Source of the DNA: an uncultured Chloroflexota bacterium
Lineage (GTDB): Bacteria; Chloroflexota; Dehalococcoidia; UBA2247; RBG-13-53-26
Direction: 5' to 3'
DNA: 9,700 bases
Assembly: GCA_937860285.1 (NCBI GenBank)
Contig: CALMBS010000271.1
Span: forward strand, 1-9,700
Position 1 is the stretch's first letter; every line of letters starts with the position of its first letter. The translations under genes and the position numbers were made by a program. Below the pieces are notes generated by a model, which saw nothing but the letters and a program-made list of their open reading frames with translations, did no database searches and was not told where the DNA came from. Of the stretch, positions 1 through 6,040 are shown one piece after another.

Positions 1-461
1 GGCCCCTGCTGGTGGAGATGCAGGCCCTGACCTCGGTCACCAGCTTCGGGCTGCCGCGGCGCACGGCCAATGGCGTGGACCTCAACCGGCTGCTGCTGAT
101 CACCGCGGTGCTCTCCCGCCGGGCTGGGCTCAAGCTGTCGAATCAGGATATAATTGTCAATGCGGTGGGCGGCCTGAAGACCGGCGAGCCGGCCGCCGAC
201 CTGGCGGTGGCCCTGGCCATAGCCTCCAGCTACAGGGACAGGGAGGTGGACCGGGGGACGGTGGTCATCGGGGAGCTGGGGCTCTCCGGCGAGGTCCGGG
301 GTGTGCCCCAGATGGAGCGCCGGATGGCCGATGCCGCCAGGCAGGGGTTTGCCCGGTGCCTCGGGCCGGCGGCCTCGCTCCGGGGCCTGACCATGCCGTC
401 GGGCATCCAGGCGGTGGGTGTGGAGACGCTGGGAGAGGCGCTGGAAGCGCTCTCCGGTTGA
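1..461 (+). CDS. radA: DNA repair protein RadA, C-terminal part (5' end outside window)
   Basis: This is the last 152 codons of RadA (Sms), a RecA-like ATPase that promotes branch migration of recombination intermediates. The reading frame is open from base 3, and the visible protein begins PLLVEMQAL, the usual entry to RadA's C-terminal Lon-protease-like domain. Further family blocks follow: SFGLPRRTANG, LSNQDIIVNAVGGL, EPAADLAVALAIASS and VVIGELGLSGEVR. Where Lon protease has its catalytic Ser (GPSAG), this protein reads EPAAD, as expected because RadA uses the domain as a DNA-binding scaffold and not as a protease. The zinc finger, Walker motifs and KNRFG motif lie upstream of the window. 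The GTG at 12 and ATG at 18 are internal codons, not starts. The stop is 24 nt before ybeY, so the two are probably co-transcribed. Confidence 0.93.
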   Translation, partial: PLLVEMQALTSVTSFGLPRRTANGVDLNRLLLITAVLSRRAGLKLSNQDIIVNAVGGLKTGEPAADLAVALAIASSYRDREVDRGTVVIGELGLSGEVRGVPQMERRMADAARQGFARCLGPAASLRGLTMPSGIQAVGVETLGEALEALSG

Positions 462-485
462 GCCGGTGAGAGGGACTGTAGCATA

Positions 486-941
486 GTGAGGCTGGTGATT
501 CGCGTTGACCGGGACTTTCAGGCACGCATCGACAAGAAATGGCTGCGCCGGCTGGTCCGGGGCGCCCTGGCGGCGCACGGCTCCGGCACGGATGTGGACC
601 TCAGCCTGCTCATCACCGACGATGCCACCGTGCGCGGGCTGAACAGCCGGTACCGGGGGCAGGACCGGGCCACGGACGTCCTGTCCTTCGCGCTGGAGGC
701 CGACGCCGGAAGCGACGCTTCCGGGTTCGTGATGCCGCCCGGTGAGACCGCTCATCTGGGCGACGTCATAATCTCGTACCCCAGGGCCGCCGCCCAGGCG
801 GCAGAGAGGGACCATCCCGTCGAGGATGAGCTGGCCCTGCTCGTCGTTCACGGTGTGCTGCACCTGCTGGGCTACGATCATGACCGGCCGGCAAAGGAAC
901 GTGAAATGAAATCGCTGGAACGGAGAGTGCTCTCGTCATGA
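486..941 (+). CDS. ybeY: Endoribonuclease YbeY (16S rRNA maturation)
   Basis: A protein of 151 aa, normal for YbeY, a cytoplasmic zinc-dependent endoribonuclease that matures the 16S rRNA 3' end and takes part in ribosome quality control. The family signature HGVLHLLGYDH is intact at residues 122-132, giving the three zinc ligands His122, His126 and His132. The preceding LGDVIIS block (91-97) and the TDVLSF block (63-68) are also typical. The start is GTG at 486, with a purine-rich Shine-Dalgarno (GAGAGGG, 468-474) upstream; it gives the expected N-terminus MRLVIRVD. The last codons overlap the dnaX start by 4 nt (ATGA), so dnaX translation is probably coupled to ybeY. Confidence 0.95.
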   Translation: MRLVIRVDRDFQARIDKKWLRRLVRGALAAHGSGTDVDLSLLITDDATVRGLNSRYRGQDRATDVLSFALEADAGSDASGFVMPPGETAHLGDVIISYPRAAAQAAERDHPVEDELALLVVHGVLHLLGYDHDRPAKEREMKSLERRVLSS

Positions 942-2746
942 CCTCCACCGTCTTCTATCGCAAGTGGCGCCCGCAGACGCTGGCGGACGTGGTAGGACAG
1001 GAGCACATTACCCGGACTCTGCTCAATGCTCTCGAGGGCGGCCGGGTGGCCCACGCCTATCTCTTCTGCGGCCCCAGGGGCACCGGGAAGACCAGCACCG
1101 GGCGCATCCTGGCCAAGGCGGTGAACTGCCAGCAGAATGGCCGGGGAGAGCCCTGCAACGCCTGCAGCTCCTGCCTGGCCACCACCGGCGGGAGCGCCCT
1201 GGATGTGATCGAGATCGACGCTGCCAGCAACCGCGGCATCGACGACATCCGTGAGCTTCGCGAGAGGGTCAAGTTCGCCCCCAACAGCGCCCGGTACAAG
1301 GTCTACATCATCGACGAAGTGCACATGCTGACCACCGATGCCTCCAACGCGCTGCTGAAGACGCTGGAGGAGCCGCCCCCCCATGCCATCTTCATCCTGG
1401 CCACCACCGAGCCCCACAAGCTGCTGCCCACCATCTTGTCCCGCTGCCAGCGGTTCGACTTCCGCCGGCTGTCCCACGGTGCCGTGGTCACCAAGCTGTC
1501 CCTCATCTGCCGCCAGGAGGGCATCTCCATCGAGCCCCAGTCCCTGAAGCTGGTGGCCCGGAGCGTCTCCGGCAGCCTGCGCGACGCCGAGAACCTGCTG
1601 CAACAGCTGGTGGCCTACTATGGCCACGAGATCGCCCTGGAACAGGTCCAGGACATGCTGGGCGTCACCACCGATTCGCGCGTCCGGGAGATAGTGGGGT
1701 ACATCGCGGCGCGGGACGTGGCGGCCGGCCTGGACACCATCAACAACCTGATGGCCGACGGCCTGGACCTGGCGCAGTTCAACCGCGGCCTGGTGGAGTA
1801 CCTGCGGAACCTGCTCCTGGCCAAGTCGGGCGCGGAGTCCTCCATAGACCTGGCGGCAGACGACCTGGCCGAGGTCAAGCAGCTGGCCGGACGGATGGCC
1901 ATGGAGGACGTGGTCAGGGCCTTGAAGCTTTTCGGGCAGGTGGACCTGCGGTCCCGTGACTACTCCTCGCTGCCCCTGGAGCTGGCGCTGGTGGAGAGCA
2001 TGATGCCGGAGGAGGCCCGGCCGGCGGCGTCTCCCCGGCCGGCAGCGCCTCAAAGGGCCGAGGCGGCGTCTGCGAAGCCGGCGGCACCTCCCAGGCCGGC
2101 ATCATCTGCGAAGCCGGCGGCACCTCCCAGGCTGGCGGCATCTGCGAAGCCGGCGGGCGCCAGACCCCAGCCGGTGATCGAGGAGGTGGCCCCTGCTCTG
2201 CAGGAGGTCCGGAAGCCGCCCGTGGCACCGGCTGCCACCACCGAGGCCGGGAAGGCCGGTTCCCCCGGGGTGTCCGCGGGACCCCCGGCGGCGGTCGAGC
2301 CCGCTGCGGTTCCGGAGGTCAGCGGGCCGCCTGGTGCAGCAGCGCCGCCCGGGCTGGAACGGGTCAAGAGCCAGTGGGCCGATTTCGTCAACACCCTTCG
2401 CGGCGTGGGCTCCAGCGGCAGCCTGGATGCCTTTCTCAGGAGCGCCTGCGAGCCGGAGGCGGTCGAGGGCGACACGCTGGTGCTGGCCTTCTACCACGAG
2501 TTCCACAAGAACAAGATTGAGGACGCCAAGTACGCCCGCATGGTGGAGCAGAAGCTGGCCGAGAAGTTCGGCAGCCCCTGCAAGATACGCTGCGTGCTCA
2601 AGTCGAAGGAGGCCAGGCCCCGGCCGAAGGTGGAGGACATCCCGCTGGTGAAGGCCGCCCTGGGGCATGGGGCCCGGATCACCAGCGTCATTGAGGACGC
2701 GCCGACGACGCCGACGCAGTCGGCGGAAGGAGAAGAGAAGCGATGA
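938..2746 (+). CDS. dnaX: DNA polymerase III subunit gamma/tau
   Basis: A 602-aa clamp-loader ATPase that opens the sliding clamp and links polymerase cores at the replication fork. Visible in order: the N-terminal FYRKWRPQTLADVVGQ block; Walker A GPRGTGKT (45-52); four zinc-ligand cysteines Cys64, 73, 76 and 79; Walker B IIDEVHML (124-131); the sensor-1 region ATTEPHK (155-161); the arginine-finger region SRCQRFDF (168-175); and the sensor-2 region SGSLRDAENLL (211-221). A helical collar domain runs to about 355. A low-complexity Ala/Pro linker spans roughly 360-472, followed by a C-terminal tau-like domain (about 473-585, KSQWADFVNTLR onward). I see no A-rich slippery run like those used for programmed frameshifting in E. 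coli or Thermus dnaX, so a separate short gamma form is not indicated. The gene overlaps both ybeY and ybaB by 4 nt. Confidence 0.97.
   Translation: MTSTVFYRKWRPQTLADVVGQEHITRTLLNALEGGRVAHAYLFCGPRGTGKTSTGRILAKAVNCQQNGRGEPCNACSSCLATTGGSALDVIEIDAASNRGIDDIRELRERVKFAPNSARYKVYIIDEVHMLTTDASNALLKTLEEPPPHAIFILATTEPHKLLPTILSRCQRFDFRRLSHGAVVTKLSLICRQEGISIEPQSLKLVARSVSGSLRDAENLLQQLVAYYGHEIALEQVQDMLGVTTDSRVREIVGYIAARDVAAGLDTINNLMADGLDLAQFNRGLVEYLRNLLLAKSGAESSIDLAADDLAEVKQLAGRMAMEDVVRALKLFGQVDLRSRDYSSLPLELALVESMMPEEARPAASPRPAAPQRAEAASAKPAAPPRPASSAKPAAPPRLAASAKPAGARPQPVIEEVAPALQEVRKPPVAPAATTEAGKAGSPGVSAGPPAAVEPAAVPEVSGPPGAAAPPGLERVKSQWADFVNTLRGVGSSGSLDAFLRSACEPEAVEGDTLVLAFYHEFHKNKIEDAKYARMVEQKLAEKFGSPCKIRCVLKSKEARPRPKVEDIPLVKAALGHGARITSVIEDAPTTPTQSAEGEEKR
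2069..2156 (+). repeat. 36-bp in-frame tandem repeat in the dnaX linker
   Basis: The motif TCTGCGAAGCCGGCGG begins at 2069, 2105 and 2141, giving two full 36-bp units and a third partial one. In protein this is a 12-residue period around SAKPAAPPR within the Ala/Pro-rich linker of DnaX. The two full units differ at a few bases. The period is a multiple of 3, so copy-number change would lengthen or shorten a flexible linker without breaking the frame. Confidence 0.85.
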
Positions 2747-3048
2747 TGAACAAGAACATGATGCGCCAGATAAAGGACATGCAGGCGAAGCTGGCCAAGA
2801 CCCAGGAGGAGCTGGCCAACACCAACCTTGAGGTCAGCGCCGGCGGCGGCGCCGTGAAGATCGTCATTTCCGGCAACCAGAAGTTCCAGTCCATCAAGAT
2901 ATCTCCCGAAGCCGTGGATCCCAGCGACCTGAGCCTGCTGGAGGACCTGGTGCTGGCGGCCGTCAACGAGGCCATGGAGAAGTCCCAGGAGCTGGCGCAG
3001 GAGCGCCTGGGCGGGGTCACCGCCGGCTTGAAGATACCGGGCATGTAG
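2743..3048 (+). CDS. ybaB: YbaB/EbfC family nucleoid-associated protein
   Basis: A 101-aa protein of the YbaB/EbfC family: small dimeric DNA-binding proteins that coat the nucleoid and are usually encoded between dnaX and recR. Features seen: an N-terminal amphipathic helix (about 1-27, MMRQIKDMQAKLAKTQEEL); the conserved strand region around GGGAVKIVISGNQKFQSIKISPEAV (34-58, quoted here by its boundaries); and a C-terminal helix (LEDLVLAAVNEAMEKSQEL) ending in GLKIPGM. The ATG overlaps the dnaX stop as ATGA, and a strong purine tract (GGAAGGAGAAGAG) lies just upstream inside dnaX. Length and neighbours are classic for the family. Confidence 0.95.
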   Translation: MMNKNMMRQIKDMQAKLAKTQEELANTNLEVSAGGGAVKIVISGNQKFQSIKISPEAVDPSDLSLLEDLVLAAVNEAMEKSQELAQERLGGVTAGLKIPGM

Positions 3049-3061
3049 AGAGAAGGGGGCC

Positions 3062-3673
3062 TTGGGCATCGAATCCGTCCCCACCGCACAGCCTGTGGCC
3101 AGGCTGATCGAGGAGCTGCACAAGCTGCCCGGCATCGGCCCCAAGACCGCGCAGCGCCTGGCGTACTACCTGCTCAAGATCCCCACGGAGCAGGCCAGGG
3201 CCCTGGCCGAAGCGATACTGTCAGTCAAGGAGAAGGTCGTCCTCTGCTCCGTGTGCCAGAATTTCACCGAGGCTGATCCCTGCGCCATCTGCCGGGACCA
3301 GGGACGGGACCGCAGCCGGATCTGCGTGGTGGAGAAGCCGCTGGACATCCTGGCCGTGGAGCGCACCCGCAAGTACACCGGCCTCTACCACGTCCTGCAC
3401 GGGGCCCTGTCACCCATGGACGGGGTGGGCCCGGAGGACCTCAAGATCAAGGCCCTCCTCCCGCGACTCCAGGAGGGGTCGGTCAGGGAGGTGATCCTGG
3501 CCACCAACCCCAATTTGGAGGGGGAGGCGACCGCCATGTACCTCAGCCGGCTGTTGGGTCCCCTGGGGGTGAAGGTCACCCGCCTGGCCCGCGGCCTCCC
3601 GTTCGGCAGCGACCTGGAGTACGCCGACGAGCAGACCATGGCCCGGGCGCTGGAGGGCCGGCACGAGATATAG
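3062..3673 (+). CDS. recR: Recombination mediator RecR
   Basis: A 203-aa RecR, the ring-forming partner of RecF/RecO that helps load RecA on gapped DNA. Domains in order: a helix-hairpin-helix region with LPGIGPKTAQRLAYYLL (22-38); a zinc finger with Cys62, Cys65, Cys74 and Cys77; a Toprim domain beginning ICVVEKPLDILAVERT (87-102) and including ATNPNLEGEATAMYL (147-161); and the C-terminal Walker-like RLARGLPFGSDLEYAD (174-189). The start is a TTG at 3062, with a Shine-Dalgarno-like AGAAGG at 3051-3056. This gives an N-terminus (VARLIEELHKLPG by residue 12) of normal length. An internal GTG in the VARLIEEL segment would shorten the protein and is less likely. It lies 13 nt after ybaB in the same operon. 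Confidence 0.96.
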   Translation: MGIESVPTAQPVARLIEELHKLPGIGPKTAQRLAYYLLKIPTEQARALAEAILSVKEKVVLCSVCQNFTEADPCAICRDQGRDRSRICVVEKPLDILAVERTRKYTGLYHVLHGALSPMDGVGPEDLKIKALLPRLQEGSVREVILATNPNLEGEATAMYLSRLLGPLGVKVTRLARGLPFGSDLEYADEQTMARALEGRHEI

Positions 3674-3726
3674 ACAGTCAGCCCGGGCCGCCCGGCGGCG
3701 GCACCGGGGGATGGGAGGTCAGGCGT

Positions 3727-4080
3727 ATGGCCAATGACCCGAAGTACGCCCCGGTCTGCGGCATCTACTGCGGCTCCTGCGAGCTGCTGGGCCCGCAGTG
3801 CCGGGGGTGCGGATATGTGGAGGGGAAACCCTTCTGGACGGCGCAGATGGAGGTCAAGGTCTGCCCGCTGCACGACTGCTGCCGGAACAGCCGGCGCCTG
3901 GAGCACTGCGGGCTGTGCGCCGACTTCCCGTGCCCGGTGTTCCTGGAGATGCGCGATCCGGCCATGAGCGACGAAGAGGCCAGGAAGGCGCTCGAGGCCC
4001 GGCAGGCCGGCCTGCGCCGGCGGAAGAGGATCGGGACGCAGCGGTGGCTGGCGGAGGTAGCTGGCGGGGAGAAAGGTTGA
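3727..4080 (+). CDS. Small cysteine-rich DUF3795-like protein
   Basis: A 117-aa cytoplasmic protein with eleven cysteines, at residues 11, 15, 18, 25, 28, 46, 51, 52, 61, 64 and 69. The layout CGIYCGSC ... CRGC ... CPLHDCC ... HCGLCADFPCPVF matches the DUF3795 family as I recall it: short bacterial and archaeal proteins thought from their Cys spacing to bind zinc or an iron-sulfur centre, function unknown. The last third (81-117) is a charged helix with an Arg/Lys-rich stretch (RRRKR, 97-101). The start is well supported by a strong GGGAGGT Shine-Dalgarno (3713-3719), 7 nt before the ATG. It follows recR after 53 nt and precedes the VOC gene by 7 nt, so it may be the first gene of a small extension of the operon. 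I cannot assign a function. Confidence 0.8.
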   Translation: MANDPKYAPVCGIYCGSCELLGPQCRGCGYVEGKPFWTAQMEVKVCPLHDCCRNSRRLEHCGLCADFPCPVFLEMRDPAMSDEEARKALEARQAGLRRRKRIGTQRWLAEVAGGEKG

Positions 4081-4087
4081 GGACCGG

Positions 4088-4504
4088 ATGGGAATCGAAA
4101 GCTTGATGAAGATCGGCATCGCCACCAGGGACCTGGACCGCACAGCGGCCCTTCTGGGCGACGTCCTGGGCGTGGTGCCCGGCGAGGCCTACCCCGCCCC
4201 AGCCTCCGACATGAAGTTCCGCCTCCTCACCCTGGGGGACTTCTACATCGAGGTCATGGAGCCGCTGGGACCATCTGGCCCCATAGCCCGCTTCATCGAG
4301 GAGCATGGCGAGGGGCTGCAGCACATGACTCTCAAGGTCAGCGACGTCGACCAGGCGATGGCAGAGCTGAAGGCGCGGGGCGCGCGGTTCACTTCGTCAT
4401 CGCCCGTCAGGCTGAAATCGGTGCTGGGCCTGATGAAGTTCGTCTTCCTGAACCCCAGGGGGTCGAACGGCGTCCTGATCCAGCTGATGCAGCTCGACGG
4501 CTAG
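4088..4504 (+). CDS. VOC-fold protein, methylmalonyl-CoA epimerase-like
   Basis: A 138-aa protein of the vicinal oxygen chelate (glyoxalase/epimerase) superfamily. It has two beta-alpha-beta-beta-beta modules, about 5-60 and 76-136. The layout MKIGIATRDLDRTAALLGDVLG ... IEVMEPLGPSGPIARFIEEHGEGLQHMTLKVSDV ... NGVLIQL (quoted by blocks of residues 7-28, 54-87 and 127-133) follows methylmalonyl-CoA epimerases. The metal site does not. The family's first His (DHIGIA) is Lys8 here, the second His is kept (His79), and the final Glu (IEL) is Gln132. An epimerase label is therefore uncertain; another VOC activity or a non-catalytic binding role is possible. A TGAGGA Shine-Dalgarno precedes the ATG by 4 nt. 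Its TAG stop overlaps the stop of the converging nitroreductase gene. Confidence 0.82.
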   Translation: MGIESLMKIGIATRDLDRTAALLGDVLGVVPGEAYPAPASDMKFRLLTLGDFYIEVMEPLGPSGPIARFIEEHGEGLQHMTLKVSDVDQAMAELKARGARFTSSSPVRLKSVLGLMKFVFLNPRGSNGVLIQLMQLDG

Positions 4505-4514
4505 TCGAAGCCGT
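4497..4514. other. Small inverted repeat at the shared convergent stop
   Basis: ACGGCT (4497-4502) and AGCCGT (4509-4514) can form a 6-bp stem around a 6-nt loop, directly over the CTAG (4501-4504) that ends both converging genes. An alternative overlapping pairing, TCGAC (4494-4498) with GTCGA (4504-4508), excludes the first. Neither is followed by a T-run on either strand, so a terminator role is only a guess. It is noted because there is no intergenic space here for any other terminator. Confidence 0.3.
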
Positions 4515-5172
4515 ACCACCTGGCGAAGGCGTCCAGGGGCTCCCGCTCGCTGCGGAACTGGTTGACCGCAGCGTCCTGATCGGGATAGCCGATGGCTACG
4601 GCGCACACGATGAGCTTCGACTCCGGGATGGAGAGGTCCCGGCGCAGTATCTCCGGATGGAGGACCGGGGCCATCTGGGGGCAGGTGCCCAGCCCCCAGC
4701 TCAGGGCGGCCAGCATCAGGTTCTCCAGGAACAGGCCGGCATCCAGGATGGCGTAGGCCCCCAGGTAGCGCTCCACATAGACAATGATCCCCGCCGGCGC
4801 GTCCAGGAAACGGGCCATGTAGCGGTACCACTCCATCCTCTTCGGCCAGTCGTCCCGGGCTATGCCCATGGACTGGAAGACCATCTTGCCCTGCTTCTTG
4901 GAGCGGTCCAGGTAGGGCGGCCTGTAGGTGAGGGCGGGGAAGGGGATGTCCGGGGTGAACTCGGAGGGATCACCCATCTTCTCGGCCAGGGCCTTCTTCA
5001 GCTCGTCGAGGACCGGCCCGGTGACCACGGTGAACTCCCAGGGCTGGGTGTTGTCGGTGGAGGGGGCCCGTACTGCCACCTCCAGGATCCGCTGCAGCAC
5101 GTCCCTGGGCACCGGGTCCGGTTTGAAGGCCCTGACGCTGCGGCGGCTCTCTATGGCTTCGATGATGTCCAT
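4501..5172 (-). CDS. Nitroreductase family FMN oxidoreductase
   Basis: A 223-aa protein of the nitroreductase family: FMN enzymes that use NAD(P)H to reduce nitro compounds, quinones, enones or other substrates. Diagnostic blocks are the phosphate-contacting RRSVRAF (10-16), the FMN-binding APSTDNTQPWEF (36-47), DAGLFLENLMLAALSWGLGTC (split here as DAGLFLENLML 145-155 and AALSWGLGTC 156-165) and the C-terminal strand AVAIGYPD (191-198). A polar and aromatic insert at about 66-120 may cap the active site and set specificity. The true substrate cannot be read from sequence. The ATG has a good Shine-Dalgarno (GAGGGAGGGC) that overlaps the stop of the crotonase gene 13 nt upstream, so the two are likely co-translated. 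It is the last gene of the leftward operon. Confidence 0.92.
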   Translation of the reverse strand: MDIIEAIESRRSVRAFKPDPVPRDVLQRILEVAVRAPSTDNTQPWEFTVVTGPVLDELKKALAEKMGDPSEFTPDIPFPALTYRPPYLDRSKKQGKMVFQSMGIARDDWPKRMEWYRYMARFLDAPAGIIVYVERYLGAYAILDAGLFLENLMLAALSWGLGTCPQMAPVLHPEILRRDLSIPESKLIVCAVAIGYPDQDAAVNQFRSEREPLDAFARWYGFD

Positions 5173-5185
5173 GCTGCGCCCTCCC

Positions 5186-6013
5186 TCATCTGTCGACGCC
5201 GGGCCAGTCCGGCCAGTCCTTCGTAGTGCTGAGCTTCCACTGCGGCGCCCGCCGCTCCAGCCAGGCCATCACCCCCTCGATGGCGTCCGAGCGGCCCATC
5301 AGGTGATGGTGCAGCTCCGTCTCCCGCCGGCCGACCTCGGCCGGTGAGAGCAGCAGGCTCTCCCACAGGAGCCGCTTGGCGATGGCCACCGAAAGGGGCG
5401 CCGTGTTCCGGGCGATGTCGTGGGCGATCTCCAGGGCCGCCGGGAGCACCTCGACCGCCGGCAGGCTGCGCATGGCCAGGCCCATGGCGGCGGCTTCCTT
5501 CCCGTTCACCCGGCGCCCGGTCAGCAGTATGTAGGCCGCCCACCCCGTCCCCACCAGCCGGGGCAGGGTCCAGTGGGAGTAGCCGTCCGGCATGATGCCC
5601 CGCCGCACCTGGAGCACTCCGTACTGGCCCTCGTCGGCGGCCAGGCGCATGTCGCACTGCAGGGCCAGGGTCAGGCCAATGCCCACCGCGTGGCCGTTCA
5701 TGGCGGCGATCACGGGCTTGCGCACCTCCCAGGCGGGGGGATCGACGCCGGCGGCGCTGAAGGTGCTCTCGTCCTGCTTGGCGAAGGTGTCCTCGCCGGC
5801 GCTCATGTCGGCGCCGGCGCAGAAGGCCTTGCCGGCGCCGGTGACCACCACTGCCCGGACGGAGTCATCCCCGTCGCAGCGGCGGTAGGCGTCGCCCAGC
5901 TCCACGCCCATCCGTCCGCTGTAGGTGTTGAGGTGGTCGGGGCGGTGCAGCTCGATGACGGCCACGCCGTCGCTCAGGCTGAAGCGGATGTCCTGGTACT
6001 CGTGAACGTCCAT
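5186..6013 (-). CDS. Crotonase-fold protein (enoyl-CoA hydratase/isomerase family) lacking both hydratase glutamates
   Basis: A 275-aa crotonase-superfamily protein that should bind an acyl-CoA. Family blocks: IELHRPDHLNTYS (20-32); oxyanion-hole segment GAGKAFCAGADM (59-70); NGHAVGIGLTLALQCD (106-121) carrying the second oxyanion-hole glycine; GIMPDGYSHWTLPRLVG (139-155); and the C-terminal NTAPLSVAIAKRLLW (203-217). Aligned by eye to rat enoyl-CoA hydratase, catalytic Glu144 is Thr115 here and Glu164 is Gln135. A water-adding hydratase reaction is therefore unlikely. Asp143, in the GxxPD position where several crotonase isomerases carry an acid, is a candidate catalytic residue, pointing to a double-bond isomerase or another crotonase reaction. 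This is inference. The start is supported by GAGGAAGGG upstream. It lies 27 nt after the NMO-like gene and 13 nt before the nitroreductase gene. Confidence 0.9.
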   Translation of the reverse strand: MDVHEYQDIRFSLSDGVAVIELHRPDHLNTYSGRMGVELGDAYRRCDGDDSVRAVVVTGAGKAFCAGADMSAGEDTFAKQDESTFSAAGVDPPAWEVRKPVIAAMNGHAVGIGLTLALQCDMRLAADEGQYGVLQVRRGIMPDGYSHWTLPRLVGTGWAAYILLTGRRVNGKEAAAMGLAMRSLPAVEVLPAALEIAHDIARNTAPLSVAIAKRLLWESLLLSPAEVGRRETELHHHLMGRSDAIEGVMAWLERRAPQWKLSTTKDWPDWPGVDR

Positions 6014-6040
6014 AGCAGCACCCTTCCTCTGCCCGGTCTC

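Noticed and set aside
878..2053. Long minus-strand open frame (391 codons) opposite dnaX
   Set aside because: It mirrors the GC-rich third codon positions of dnaX, resembles no protein family, and overlaps a gene with full family motifs.
3683..3695. CCGGG-ccg-CCCGG hairpin after recR as a terminator
   Set aside because: The stem is only 5 bp, the loop 3 nt, and no T-run follows; expected by chance in this GC-rich gap.
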